Positions 1 to 8,406 of a stretch of 64,000 nt of DNA are shown here, piece by piece (the stretch's first letter is position 1; each line of letters starts with the position of its first letter). The stretch covers positions 62,001-126,000 of the forward strand of contig NZ_JAUOEL010000004.1 of assembly GCF_030540765.1 (NCBI RefSeq). Direction: 5' to 3'. The notes under the pieces were generated by a model that was given only the letters and a program-made list of their open reading frames with translations, did not search any database and was not told the DNA's origin. The DNA comes from Flavivirga jejuensis. GTDB taxonomy: Bacteria; Bacteroidota; Bacteroidia; Flavobacteriales; Flavobacteriaceae. Position numbers and translations under genes: made by a program.

Positions 1-2
1 TT

Positions 3-503
3 TATATAGCAGATGTTGAGGCTAAAAATCTCATGAATAAGTCTAAAATTATTAAAAGAAAACTTATTCAGTTATTTGGAGATAAAGCTTATATTAATGA
101 TACCTTAAACAAGCCTTTTATTGCAGATATTATTTTTAATGATAAAAACTATTTGCAGAAGATGAATGATATTATTCATCCTAGAGTAGCTAAACATTTT
201 AAAAATTGGGTGTTAAAACAAGACGCGCCTTACCTAATAAAAGAAGTAGCTATTTTATTTGAAAATGGTGGACATAAGTCTTACGATTATATTATTACTG
301 TTACAGCTCCAAAAGATTTACGGATAAAACGCCTGTTAATGCGGGATAACACCACCAAGGAGAAAATTCAAGCCATCATGAAAAACCAATGGAGTGATGA
401 AGAAAAAATAAAACATTCGCACTATGTTATTGAAAATACAGCTCTTGAATTAACTCAAAAACAGATTGTTAATATTCATGAAAACATTCTTGAAAGTGTT
501 TAA
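3..503 (+). CDS. coaE: Dephospho-CoA kinase, 5' end outside window
   Basis: This is the C-terminal part of dephospho-CoA kinase, the cytosolic enzyme that phosphorylates the ribose 3'-hydroxyl in the last step of coenzyme A synthesis. The reading frame is open from base 3 (YIADVEAKNLM...), so the ATG at 33 is internal and the true start with the P-loop lies before the window. Visible family features are the DIIHPRV segment, the strand ending in KEVAILFENG, and the lid-like region RLLMRDNTTKEKIQAIM with QWSDEEKIKHSHYVIENT near the end. About 166 residues are present of a usual 195-205. It is followed after 76 bases by a sensor kinase gene on the same strand, an order common in flavobacteria. 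It is not a pseudogene; only the window edge cuts it. Confidence 0.9.
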   Translation, partial: YIADVEAKNLMNKSKIIKRKLIQLFGDKAYINDTLNKPFIADIIFNDKNYLQKMNDIIHPRVAKHFKNWVLKQDAPYLIKEVAILFENGGHKSYDYIITVTAPKDLRIKRLLMRDNTTKEKIQAIMKNQWSDEEKIKHSHYVIENTALELTQKQIVNIHENILESV

Positions 504-579
504 AAAGAAGCGATTTTAACATTTTTGTTAATGTAAGGTTAAAAGGGAAGTGTCATAAATGTTAAAATGTTAATTTTGG

Positions 580-2160
580 ATGGTGAGTAAAAAAATATTT
601 ATCCTATTAATAATACTAATGAGTTTATCACTTATTGGTATTATATCTATTCAAGCTTACTATATTAGTAATTCTGTAAAAAATGAAAAAGAAAGATTCG
701 ATTTTACTATTAAAGGAGCACTTAGTTATGTTTCTAATACTATAGAGAGTAATGAATCAGAAAAATATTTTTCGAAATATTTAAGCTTAGATAAAGAGAA
801 GAAGGCAGATGAAGAAACTGTTTCTCAGTTGTTAATTTATCAGAAAAATAATAACACAAAAGAAACGTATGTTTATAGTGCCAATATTTTTGAAGAAGAT
901 TATAAATTATCTTCGTCGCTCCTTGACATTGGTTTAGATATTGATAGTGTTGGAATTAAGAATATAATAGGTCATTCAAGTACAGAGATCTATAGTAATT
1001 TTGATCTATCTGAAAAAGATATTTTGCAAAGCCCTATTTCTAAAATTATAAGAAGTGGGAGCATGGATGATGCGCAACGATTGAGTTTTGAAAAGAATTT
1101 TAAAGAAATTTCAAAAAGAAAGCCAATACATAAAAGGGTTTCAGTAGAAGAAATTCAAGATATGTTGTTTGAGAAGCTTAGAAAAGAATCTATTGATATA
1201 GACTTTGAATTTGCAATTTATGATAATGATTTAGCGACAAAAGTACATAGCGATGGTTTTGAAGACGATGTAAAGTCTACTTATAAAGTGCCTATTTTTT
1301 ATGATGAAAACAATCAAAGCCTTTATAAGCTTTTGGTTAATTTTCCCGATGATAGAGAGTATATTTTATCATCAATAATAGGCATGATATCATTATCAAT
1401 AGTTTTTACATCTATTATAATAATAGCCTATTACAGTGCTTTGTATCAACTTTTAAAACAGAGAAAGATATCAGAAATAAAAACGGATTTCATTAATAAT
1501 ATGACGCATGAGTTTAAAACACCAATTGCAACTATTAATTTGGCTTTAGATGCCATTAAAAATCCAAAGGTTATAGATGATAAAGATAGAGTGTTACGAT
1601 ATCTTACTATGATAAAAGAAGAGAACAAGCGTATGCATGCTCAGGTTGAAAATGTATTAAGAATATCAAAATTAGAAAAAAATGAACTTAATATTAGTAA
1701 AGATAGGGTAGATTTACATGAGTTAGTTGATGATGCTATTACACATGTAGAACTTTTAGTAGAAGACAGACAAGGGTATATTAAGACCTTTTTTGAAGCA
1801 GATAAAACTTCGATATTAGCTAATGAAACTCATTTTACCAATGTTATTGTTAATGTTCTGGATAATGCTATAAAATATTCTCCAGACGCGCTAAAAATAG
1901 AAGTGTATACCGAAAATATAGGTACGAATATATTACTAAAAATAAAGGATTATGGTAGTGGTATGAGTAAAGCTGCTACTAAAAGAGTATTTGAAAAGTT
2001 TTATAGAGAACACACAGGAAATATTCATAACGTTAAAGGTCACGGTTTAGGCTTGTCTTATGTTAAACGTATTGTAGAAGACCACCAAGGTTATGTATCT
2101 GTAGAAAGTGAAAAAGAAAAAGGAAGCACATTCACTATAAAGCTTCCACTAATATCATAA
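580..2160 (+). CDS. Membrane sensor histidine kinase, RprX-like
   Basis: A 526-residue inner-membrane histidine kinase that should autophosphorylate and pass phosphate to the regulator encoded 3 bases downstream. A membrane helix covers residues about 5-27, an extracytoplasmic sensor region about 28-265, and a second helix about 266-289. The HisKA box NMTHEFKTPIATI has the phospho-acceptor His at about residue 310. The HATPase_c domain shows the N box (NVLDNAIKYS), G1 (DYGSGMS) and G2 (GHGLGLSYV). The ATG at 580 puts a basic residue pair directly before the first helix. Pairing and layout resemble RprX/RprY of Bacteroides, but the sensor region is not one I recognise, so the stimulus is unknown. 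Confidence 0.88.
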   Translation: MVSKKIFILLIILMSLSLIGIISIQAYYISNSVKNEKERFDFTIKGALSYVSNTIESNESEKYFSKYLSLDKEKKADEETVSQLLIYQKNNNTKETYVYSANIFEEDYKLSSSLLDIGLDIDSVGIKNIIGHSSTEIYSNFDLSEKDILQSPISKIIRSGSMDDAQRLSFEKNFKEISKRKPIHKRVSVEEIQDMLFEKLRKESIDIDFEFAIYDNDLATKVHSDGFEDDVKSTYKVPIFYDENNQSLYKLLVNFPDDREYILSSIIGMISLSIVFTSIIIIAYYSALYQLLKQRKISEIKTDFINNMTHEFKTPIATINLALDAIKNPKVIDDKDRVLRYLTMIKEENKRMHAQVENVLRISKLEKNELNISKDRVDLHELVDDAITHVELLVEDRQGYIKTFFEADKTSILANETHFTNVIVNVLDNAIKYSPDALKIEVYTENIGTNILLKIKDYGSGMSKAATKRVFEKFYREHTGNIHNVKGHGLGLSYVKRIVEDHQGYVSVESEKEKGSTFTIKLPLIS

Positions 2161-2163
2161 ATT

Positions 2164-2868
2164 ATGGAAGACCAAAAAAAAAGAATTTTGTTAGTAGAAG
2201 ACGATCCTAATTTCGGAACCGTTCTTAAAGATTATTTAATGATGAATGATTATGAGGTAACTCATGCTAAAAACGGAATGGAAGGATTCGAAAAATTCAA
2301 AAAAGATGATTTCGATTTATGCATTTTAGATGTTATGATGCCTTATAAAGATGGTTTTACATTAGCAAAAGAAATAAGAGAGAAGAATACAGACGTCCCA
2401 ATTATTTTCTTAACTGCTAAAACAATGAAAGAAGATGTTTTAAGAGGTTATAAAGTTGGTGCAGATGATTATTTAAATAAGCCTTTCGATAGTGAAGTCT
2501 TGTTAATGAAAATTAAAGCAATTATACAACGCAAAGCAACCGAAACTATTTCTGATAGTAAGCAATTTGAATTTAAAATTGGAGGTTTTGATTTGAATTC
2601 AAAATTACGTTTTTTACGTTTTAATGGCGGCGAACCAATAAAATTATCGCCTAAAGAAAATGAATTATTGCGTTTATTAGCGTTACATGAAAACGATTTA
2701 ATGCCAAGAGAACTAGCACTTACCAAAATATGGCGTGACGATAATTATTTCACATCCCGCAGTATGGATGTTTATATCGCAAAGCTGCGTAAGTATTTAA
2801 AACTAGATGAAAAAGTAGAAATATTAAACATACATGGCGAAGGTTTTAGATTGGTAATAAATACATAA
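2164..2868 (+). CDS. OmpR-family response regulator, RprY-like
   Basis: A 234-residue DNA-binding response regulator, the partner of the kinase 3 bases upstream; the spacing implies co-translation. The receiver domain (residues about 6-120) has the acidic pair E12/D13/D14, phospho-acceptor D56 in LCILDVMMP, the conserved Thr in FLTAKT and the Lys in LNKPF. The C-terminal winged helix (about 138-232) has the Trans_reg_C pattern KLSPKENELLRLL and the recognition-helix region SRSMDVYIAKLRKYL. It is full length with no anomaly. It ends the operon: the next 470 bases hold no gene, only inverted repeats. Confidence 0.9.
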   Translation: MEDQKKRILLVEDDPNFGTVLKDYLMMNDYEVTHAKNGMEGFEKFKKDDFDLCILDVMMPYKDGFTLAKEIREKNTDVPIIFLTAKTMKEDVLRGYKVGADDYLNKPFDSEVLLMKIKAIIQRKATETISDSKQFEFKIGGFDLNSKLRFLRFNGGEPIKLSPKENELLRLLALHENDLMPRELALTKIWRDDNYFTSRSMDVYIAKLRKYLKLDEKVEILNIHGEGFRLVINT

Positions 2869-2880
2869 TAATACCTAGCT

Positions 2881-3025
2881 GTTGTGCATTTAAGATAAAA
2901 ATCTCAAAATCAATTAAATGGTTTAGAAATAACTCTGATACTTTGGTTGTGGCTATAGAATTATCAAGCTTACATATGATATTAATAATCTTTAAAAAGT
3001 AAGATACCTTCCCTAAATGCACAAC
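2881..3025. repeat. Inverted repeat flanking 121 bp, small palindromic element
   Basis: A 12-base perfect inverted repeat (GTTGTGCATTTA at 2881-2892 and its complement at 3014-3025) bounds a 121-bp AT-rich segment with no open reading frame. It lies just after the response regulator gene. It may be a small non-autonomous element or a long-range hairpin at the end of the transcript. Confidence 0.4.
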
Positions 3026-3127
3026 GGGTTAATACCTATCTAATTATAAAAGTAAGCTATAAATAATTTGAATTATATTTTGTTCAGATAAGATAGAAAA
3101 TGCTATCATAGTTTTACATTATGTTAT

Positions 3128-3337
3128 TGGTCTAAAATGCAGTTAAAAGGATGTACTTTAGTGTATGTCGCTTTTAGCTTATATAAACTTTTGACACGAA
3201 CCAGCCTGCTGGCTGGCAGGTTTCAAGAATTTACTGGAATTCAGTTTTACAATATTTATTCTTTTATTTCGGTATAATTACGAAAGAGACTTTTAGATTG
3301 CCAAAATGAATCTATGGACTTCCTGTCCATGGGTTAG
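3128..3337. repeat. Dispersed intergenic repeat, copy A
   Basis: One of five related intergenic sequences in the window (also near 7975, 10565, 28935 and 47168). The shared parts are a TTGGTCTAAAATGCAGTTAAA-like start, a block reading ACTTTAGTGTATGTCGCTTT, a GAATTCAGTTTTAC block, and, at the end nearest the minus-strand stop codon, the hairpin-forming words GACTTTTAGATTGCC and CTATGGACTTCCTGTCCATGG. In this copy a GCCTGCTGGCTGGCAGG palindrome is also inserted. It sits directly beyond the stop of the leftward tape-measure gene. Confidence 0.6.
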
Positions 3338-3338
3338 T

Positions 3339-6300
3339 TTACAAAGAGTTCTTTTCTCTCCAGGATATATGTATTTTTTTTTCTAGCCAAGGCAATCGTA
3401 TGGTACTAATAGGCCAGGGGAGATAATCTAATAAAACATCTATACCAGCAGATTGAATATTAATTAAATACACTTCTTCTCTAGTATTTAAAGTACCTTG
3501 ACGCGTTAAAAATGTATTTCGGAATCCTTCTATACTTAGAGTTCCTAATTTCTGCCATTGATGTATAGCAGAAGAGATTAAACTATCTACTAATTGTTTT
3601 TCTTCTTCTTCCAAATCTTCTTTAAAAAGAGGAAAGTTTAGAGGCAATCCAGATAATAACTTCATTGCTAATAATGCATGCTCATCTATATAATCAGTAT
3701 TTCCAGTTGCTAAATAATGTAAAATTATTACTCCTTTATTTTTAGCTTTATCATCACGATATTCTTTTTCTATCGGATTCCACAAGTGTAATCTTTCAAA
3801 GAGTATCGGTAAAAATTTCCATAACAATATGATTCCAGCATTGGGTAGGATAATGGATTCTGGTATGTCATTGGTTTCGGTAGTGTTTTTAGGAATTAAC
3901 TCGTTTTTAACGGTTTCAGGTATATTTTGTTGTATTGTATTTACGTTGTGATTTAATTGTAATAAAACCATTCCTTTATATAGCTCAGGTAGTGTTTTAC
4001 GATGTATATATATCGTATCATAATATACAGTAACGAGGTCATTAAAAGGAATTTTTTTATACCGTGATAATTCCAGAAATAAGGTTTGTAAATACAAAGT
4101 AGTCGTTTCAAATTTATAGCGATTTACTGCTTTCCAAATAAATAAACTTGTGAGTTTGTAATCGTTGAATGTATATACTTTTAAGTGGTGTTCTAAAACA
4201 CCAAGTTCTTTAAAAATTGCTAGTAATTGGTCTTTAATTTCAGGAAATAAAATGTCGACCCAATGCGTGTATAGCTGTGTTAATGTTGATTTTGATACAT
4301 TTTTTTTATAAAGTATTTTGTCCAATAGATTTACAAAACGAGTTGGTTTGGTCTGTAATTCATTTTTGAGCTGTTTTATATTATAGATTGATATTTTTTT
4401 AGACCAATTAAAAAGTTGCTTCTCGATAAAATCCTCATCAGTATAAAACATTTGGGATTGCAATGCTGATTTAGATATTGCAGACAAAATTATTGTTTGC
4501 CATATTTCAGCCTCTTTTTGTTCTTTAAAAGCTGTTAAGGCAGCGGTATTAAAAGTAAGAGGGTGTAATGAATATTGATGAGGCATGCCAGTCCAAAAGG
4601 TGGTTAGTTTATCAGAAGAATCCGAAAAAAACAAAGGCCGTGAATTCCAAAGATATTTCCAAAACTGACTTCCATCTGGTAAGACCCCAAAGTGTTTAGA
4701 AAATAGATTTTGATCTCTAACATATAATGGCGAAAATAGATTTGCTAAAGCATGTATTGCGGATACGTGTGTTGTTCTTGGTAAAAACCATTGTATTAAT
4801 AGCTGTCTAAAGTTAGTTACTTTGGATATCTGATTTACAGTCTGCCAAATAGTAACGGTATTTTTATGCTTTTGAAAAAAGATGACTATTTTTCTACGGG
4901 CTTCTGTATTTGTTTTTGAATGCCTTAGAAATGTTTTTAAATCTCTATAGTTAGACCACCAAGGGAATTCCTGATGATCTAAATAATAAAAAAGCACTGA
5001 GGTCCAATGCGTTATTTCAGCTTCTTTAGACCCTATTTTTATAGGGTTAGGAATGTGTGGGTTTGTCTGTAAAATATACTGAACCAAAATATCTAAAGTT
5101 ATATTTTGTTGTTGCGCTATTTTAGAATTTAAAAATTGAGTTATTAGGGGTTGGTTTTTTAAGAAAGACACTATTTTTTCTTCAGTTTTTGATGTAATAG
5201 GAAATTCTTGTATCAATGTTTCAATATCCTTTATTCTCGCCCAATTAGGGAGCTCTTGATGTTTTATATAGTATAATAATAGTTTGCTCCATGCTTTGGG
5301 AGTCATACTTTGCTTTTTTGTAGTCGTTTTTAGGAGGGGAGTTGGTGATTTGGACCCTTTTAAATTTTTATCTTTGCTAGCTTTTAAGATAGATATAATA
5401 ACATATAATTCCTTTGCTTTGCGAAAAGAAGAGTTAGGGTCTAGAGTGTCTAAAAATAATTGTAACAAAGTATTGTAAGCGATATCAAAATGCTGTGCTA
5501 GTTGTTTAATTTGGTTTGCTACAAATTGTTTTTTACTAAAATTATAGCCTTTTTTTAATAAAATATAAGACAGTACAAAAGAGTATATTGCTTTTTTAAA
5601 ATCTGTTAACTTGTCGGTTAGCGATTGTAATACAACTACAGATATACTACTTGCTATAAAATGAAGAATTATTGTTTTATCTTCGGGTTCAATATATCCA
5701 ATAATCTTATGTATTTTTTTTTCAGGTAATGTGTTAGCAAGTTGTTTAGCAAAATCGGATTGTCTATGCTGTTTTTTTTGCATCCCCTTTGTTATATCTT
5801 TTAACTCTCTTTTATAAAAAGGATACCAATCATTTAATAGTATGATATAGTTTACCCTGTGTACTTCTTGAGCCATATAATTTTCTAACACTGGACTATA
5901 TATACCATATCCTTTATGGCGATAGCCTATATACTGTTGTTTCCATTGGGAAATCGTGTTAAGTGCAAATAGCGTATTTAATAATGCATCTAATGCAGGT
6001 ATTGTTATGGTTTCATTGTTTGCAGGAAAACATCCATATTTTAAAAAGTATAGTACTAATGTGCTAGTTGGAATTGCTATAGATGGGGTATATATAGTAT
6101 CCTTTTCTTTTTCTTTAAAAATAGCATCCTTTTCTTTTGACATTAGTTTATGATAAGCATTAGCACTTTTATATACATACTCTTGCTTTTGTGTATAATC
6201 AATTCGATGGGATTTTTTTATGAATTCTTGAAATCTAGATACAAATTGTGCTAAATGAAATTGAGAGTTTGATTCTTGTAAAAAATAGGCATATGCATAG

Positions 6301-7436
6301 CGAAACAAAAAATCTTTAAACTGCTTCTCAGTGATTGATGATGAAAATTGAGACGCCATCATTTTGTAAAATACCTCAAAATATGACCGTTTTTTTACCA
6401 CATAAGATTCTATAGATGCAAAAGGCAAACTAAGCAAAAGTAATTCCTGTTCTTTTTGAGTAAGGGTGCAAAACATTTTAGTTTTTAGTAAAGGGGATTG
6501 AAGTATATCTTCTTTTTTTAAGTCTTTAATTACTTGTGCAAACCATGTAGTTCTGTCTATGTTATTTTGAAAAATAATAGGTTCATTAAGAGTATCATAA
6601 TCGGAAAGTATAGCAGTTAAAAACTTTGTCAAGTCTTTGTCTTTAAGGTGATATAATTTTTTTCTTAGGTGCATAACTACATATTGGGGAGAAAACCTCG
6701 AGTTTTTTATATGGATAGTTAAGTGTCTTGAGATAAAAGAAGTAAGGGGAAGAGTTTCTCGTTTAGAATCTAAGACCATAGCTAGTAGATCATACCAAAA
6801 ATCGAGGTTTTTTGTTTGTTTAATGGTATTTCTTTGTGGGTTAGGGAACCCTGCTTTTTGTAAAAAGGAATAATACTTTTGTAAAGAGGATACAGAAGGA
6901 TGTAGTAGAGCTAGTGCTACCAGTTCCCATAATTTTATTTCAGTAAGTTGATAAACCAAGCGTTTAAGCATGATTTCCTGAAATGTATGTGTTAGTTTAT
7001 TTAATAATGTTTTCGGATGTTCGCGTATGGCTTGTTCCCATAAATCGTTAAAATTATGAGTCACTGAGTAAGGGTAATAGCCTTTTTCTAAATAGAAGAT
7101 TAGAGTGGTTAGTGTATCTTCTTTTGGAAGTACTGTAATACACTTTTTTTGAGAAGCCTCAAGCGTTTTACAATAGGTCTCTAAAAATATAGTCAATGCC
7201 ATTTCTACCAAGGGCAAAAATTGATGGGTAAACTTATGTTGTGGTATGGGAGGTAAGGATAATTGAATTTGAGGAATCTCTAGATTCTGTGTTTTAAACT
7301 TGTTAAATACTTTATCTAATACCGAAAAAAGCCCTGTATCATAGAATTGCATGAGCTTATTTTGCAAAGGTTTATGCAGAGCTTTATCCGTTATTTGTAA
7401 TTTACATTGTAGGGTATCTATATAATGATATGGCAT
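3339..7436 (-). CDS. eCIS tape-measure protein (CIS_TMP family)
   Basis: A 1365-residue protein of the contractile-injection-system tape-measure family, which is thought to fill the tube lumen and set its length during assembly. The N-terminus (about 1-70) has the family pattern with PQIQLSLPPIP. The long middle is helical and repetitive in character (several LL.YY..HQE.P.W-type segments near residues 715-900). The C-terminal region (about 1225-1360) carries the most conserved part: HYLATGN, LSGLPLNFPL, IHQWQKLG, FLTRQG and DYLPWPISTIRLPW. No membrane segment or signal peptide is evident. It is the last gene of the leftward eCIS arm, 75 bases beyond the DUF4157 gene. Family assignment rests on the C-terminal motifs; the role follows from the family. 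Confidence 0.85.
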   Translation of the reverse strand: MPYHYIDTLQCKLQITDKALHKPLQNKLMQFYDTGLFSVLDKVFNKFKTQNLEIPQIQLSLPPIPQHKFTHQFLPLVEMALTIFLETYCKTLEASQKKCITVLPKEDTLTTLIFYLEKGYYPYSVTHNFNDLWEQAIREHPKTLLNKLTHTFQEIMLKRLVYQLTEIKLWELVALALLHPSVSSLQKYYSFLQKAGFPNPQRNTIKQTKNLDFWYDLLAMVLDSKRETLPLTSFISRHLTIHIKNSRFSPQYVVMHLRKKLYHLKDKDLTKFLTAILSDYDTLNEPIIFQNNIDRTTWFAQVIKDLKKEDILQSPLLKTKMFCTLTQKEQELLLLSLPFASIESYVVKKRSYFEVFYKMMASQFSSSITEKQFKDFLFRYAYAYFLQESNSQFHLAQFVSRFQEFIKKSHRIDYTQKQEYVYKSANAYHKLMSKEKDAIFKEKEKDTIYTPSIAIPTSTLVLYFLKYGCFPANNETITIPALDALLNTLFALNTISQWKQQYIGYRHKGYGIYSPVLENYMAQEVHRVNYIILLNDWYPFYKRELKDITKGMQKKQHRQSDFAKQLANTLPEKKIHKIIGYIEPEDKTIILHFIASSISVVVLQSLTDKLTDFKKAIYSFVLSYILLKKGYNFSKKQFVANQIKQLAQHFDIAYNTLLQLFLDTLDPNSSFRKAKELYVIISILKASKDKNLKGSKSPTPLLKTTTKKQSMTPKAWSKLLLYYIKHQELPNWARIKDIETLIQEFPITSKTEEKIVSFLKNQPLITQFLNSKIAQQQNITLDILVQYILQTNPHIPNPIKIGSKEAEITHWTSVLFYYLDHQEFPWWSNYRDLKTFLRHSKTNTEARRKIVIFFQKHKNTVTIWQTVNQISKVTNFRQLLIQWFLPRTTHVSAIHALANLFSPLYVRDQNLFSKHFGVLPDGSQFWKYLWNSRPLFFSDSSDKLTTFWTGMPHQYSLHPLTFNTAALTAFKEQKEAEIWQTIILSAISKSALQSQMFYTDEDFIEKQLFNWSKKISIYNIKQLKNELQTKPTRFVNLLDKILYKKNVSKSTLTQLYTHWVDILFPEIKDQLLAIFKELGVLEHHLKVYTFNDYKLTSLFIWKAVNRYKFETTTLYLQTLFLELSRYKKIPFNDLVTVYYDTIYIHRKTLPELYKGMVLLQLNHNVNTIQQNIPETVKNELIPKNTTETNDIPESIILPNAGIILLWKFLPILFERLHLWNPIEKEYRDDKAKNKGVIILHYLATGNTDYIDEHALLAMKLLSGLPLNFPLFKEDLEEEEKQLVDSLISSAIHQWQKLGTLSIEGFRNTFLTRQGTLNTREEVYLINIQSAGIDVLLDYLPWPISTIRLPWLEKKIHISWREKNSL

Positions 7437-7511
7437 CTTTATTGTTTTGCGACTTCAAATGAATTTATGAGTATTTCATAAATTCATTTGAAGTAGACTC
7501 CCGTTTATAAA

Positions 7512-7922
7512 TTAAAAACTGCGTAAAGCTTTAGAGCCCATTATATCAGCTTCTTTTTCTAAGCCTGGATTGTCATTGATAGCTTGTCCTTTAAAACTCA
7601 TAGTAGGACGCACTCTTCCTTGTTTTTGTTGTACAACATGCCATGCCTCGTGAGCTAAATGTTTTTCTTGTCCTGAACCCATATGTATTTGATTCCCTTG
7701 TGCATAGGCATGAGCATTAAGTTGAGCGGGTTTAGGGCTATTATAATGCACTCTAACATCGCTCATATCTATTCCACTAAGGTTTTCTATTCCTTGTTTT
7801 AACTGGTTTGGCATACCCGTTTTGTTGGGTGTTTCTTTTCGTTGTACGTTAGCTATACGATGATCCATTTTGAGGTTGGTGATGTATGCTGTATTATCAT
7901 TGTTATGTTTTTGCTTATACAT
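7512..7922 (-). CDS. Stand-alone DUF4157 (eCIS core metallopeptidase-like) protein
   Basis: A 136-residue protein made almost wholly of the DUF4157 domain, a marker domain of eCIS loci that usually forms the N-terminal part of large cargo proteins. The zinc-peptidase motif HEAWH is at residues 91-95, preceded by the typical stretch DMSDVRVHYNSPKPAQLNAHAYAQG (in parts) and followed by VVQQKQGRV and GLEKEADIMG with the usual third acidic ligand region. Here no effector domain follows, so it may act as a free processing or loading factor. Its first ten residues (MYKQKHNNDN) resemble the start of the cargo leader found in six genes at 23-37 kb. It lies between the Afp12-like wedge and tape-measure genes. 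Confidence 0.88.
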   Translation of the reverse strand: MYKQKHNNDNTAYITNLKMDHRIANVQRKETPNKTGMPNQLKQGIENLSGIDMSDVRVHYNSPKPAQLNAHAYAQGNQIHMGSGQEKHLAHEAWHVVQQKQGRVRPTMSFKGQAINDNPGLEKEADIMGSKALRSF

Positions 7923-7974
7923 GTTTTTTGTTTCTTTTTTATAGTTTAATTGTTAGAGATTTGCTTTGCATTTT

Positions 7975-8120
7975 ACTGGTCTAAATTGTAGTGTTTTTAA
8001 TATGTGTTCACACGAATTCAGTTTTACAATGCTTATTCCTTTTCTTTTGTTATGGTATTTAACGAAGCAGACTTTCAGCCTGCCAAAATGAACCTATGAA
8101 CTTCCAGTACTTATGGCGGT
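7975..8120. repeat. Dispersed intergenic repeat, copy B (degenerate)
   Basis: A shorter, diverged relative of the 3.1-kb repeat. It has TGGTCTAAATTG, then a deletion, then CACGAATTCAGTTTTACAATG, GAAGCAGACTTTCAGCCTGCC and a degraded form of the CTATGGACTTCCAG hairpin. It lies in the 484-bp gap between the DUF4157 and Afp12-like genes. Confidence 0.5.
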
Positions 8121-8292
8121 TTATTTTTTGTGCTTAATACCTGGTAAGCCTGTCTCGTGGTCGTTTATTATTATAGCAAGGTACCGTCATAATGTTGTTT
8201 AAATAAGGGTAATTCTATGGCTTTATAAATTACAGGTAGTAGTACGCATTTATAAAGGATATTGTTCCGAAAAGATTTGATAATTGTTGTAA

Positions 8293-8380
8293 TACTTCAC
8301 TATACAAAACACCCGAATTAGCTTATGTTGTTGGTTTCGAGTGTATTTATTAACGATAAGGGGAAATGTATAGTGAAGTA
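8293..8380. repeat. 14-bp inverted repeat with 60-bp loop
   Basis: TACTTCACTATACA at 8293-8306 is repeated in perfect inverted form at 8367-8380, 26 bases before the stop codon of the leftward Afp12-like gene. In the leftward transcript it would form a long stem just after the coding region. It could be a terminator-like or RNA-protecting hairpin, or a small mobile-element remnant. No T-run follows immediately. Confidence 0.45.
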
Positions 8381-8406
8381 GTTACATGCTACTAATCAGG
8401 TATTTT

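Noticed and set aside
3-503. Truncated coaE pseudogene
   Set aside because: The frame is open from base 3 without a stop; the missing part is outside the window.
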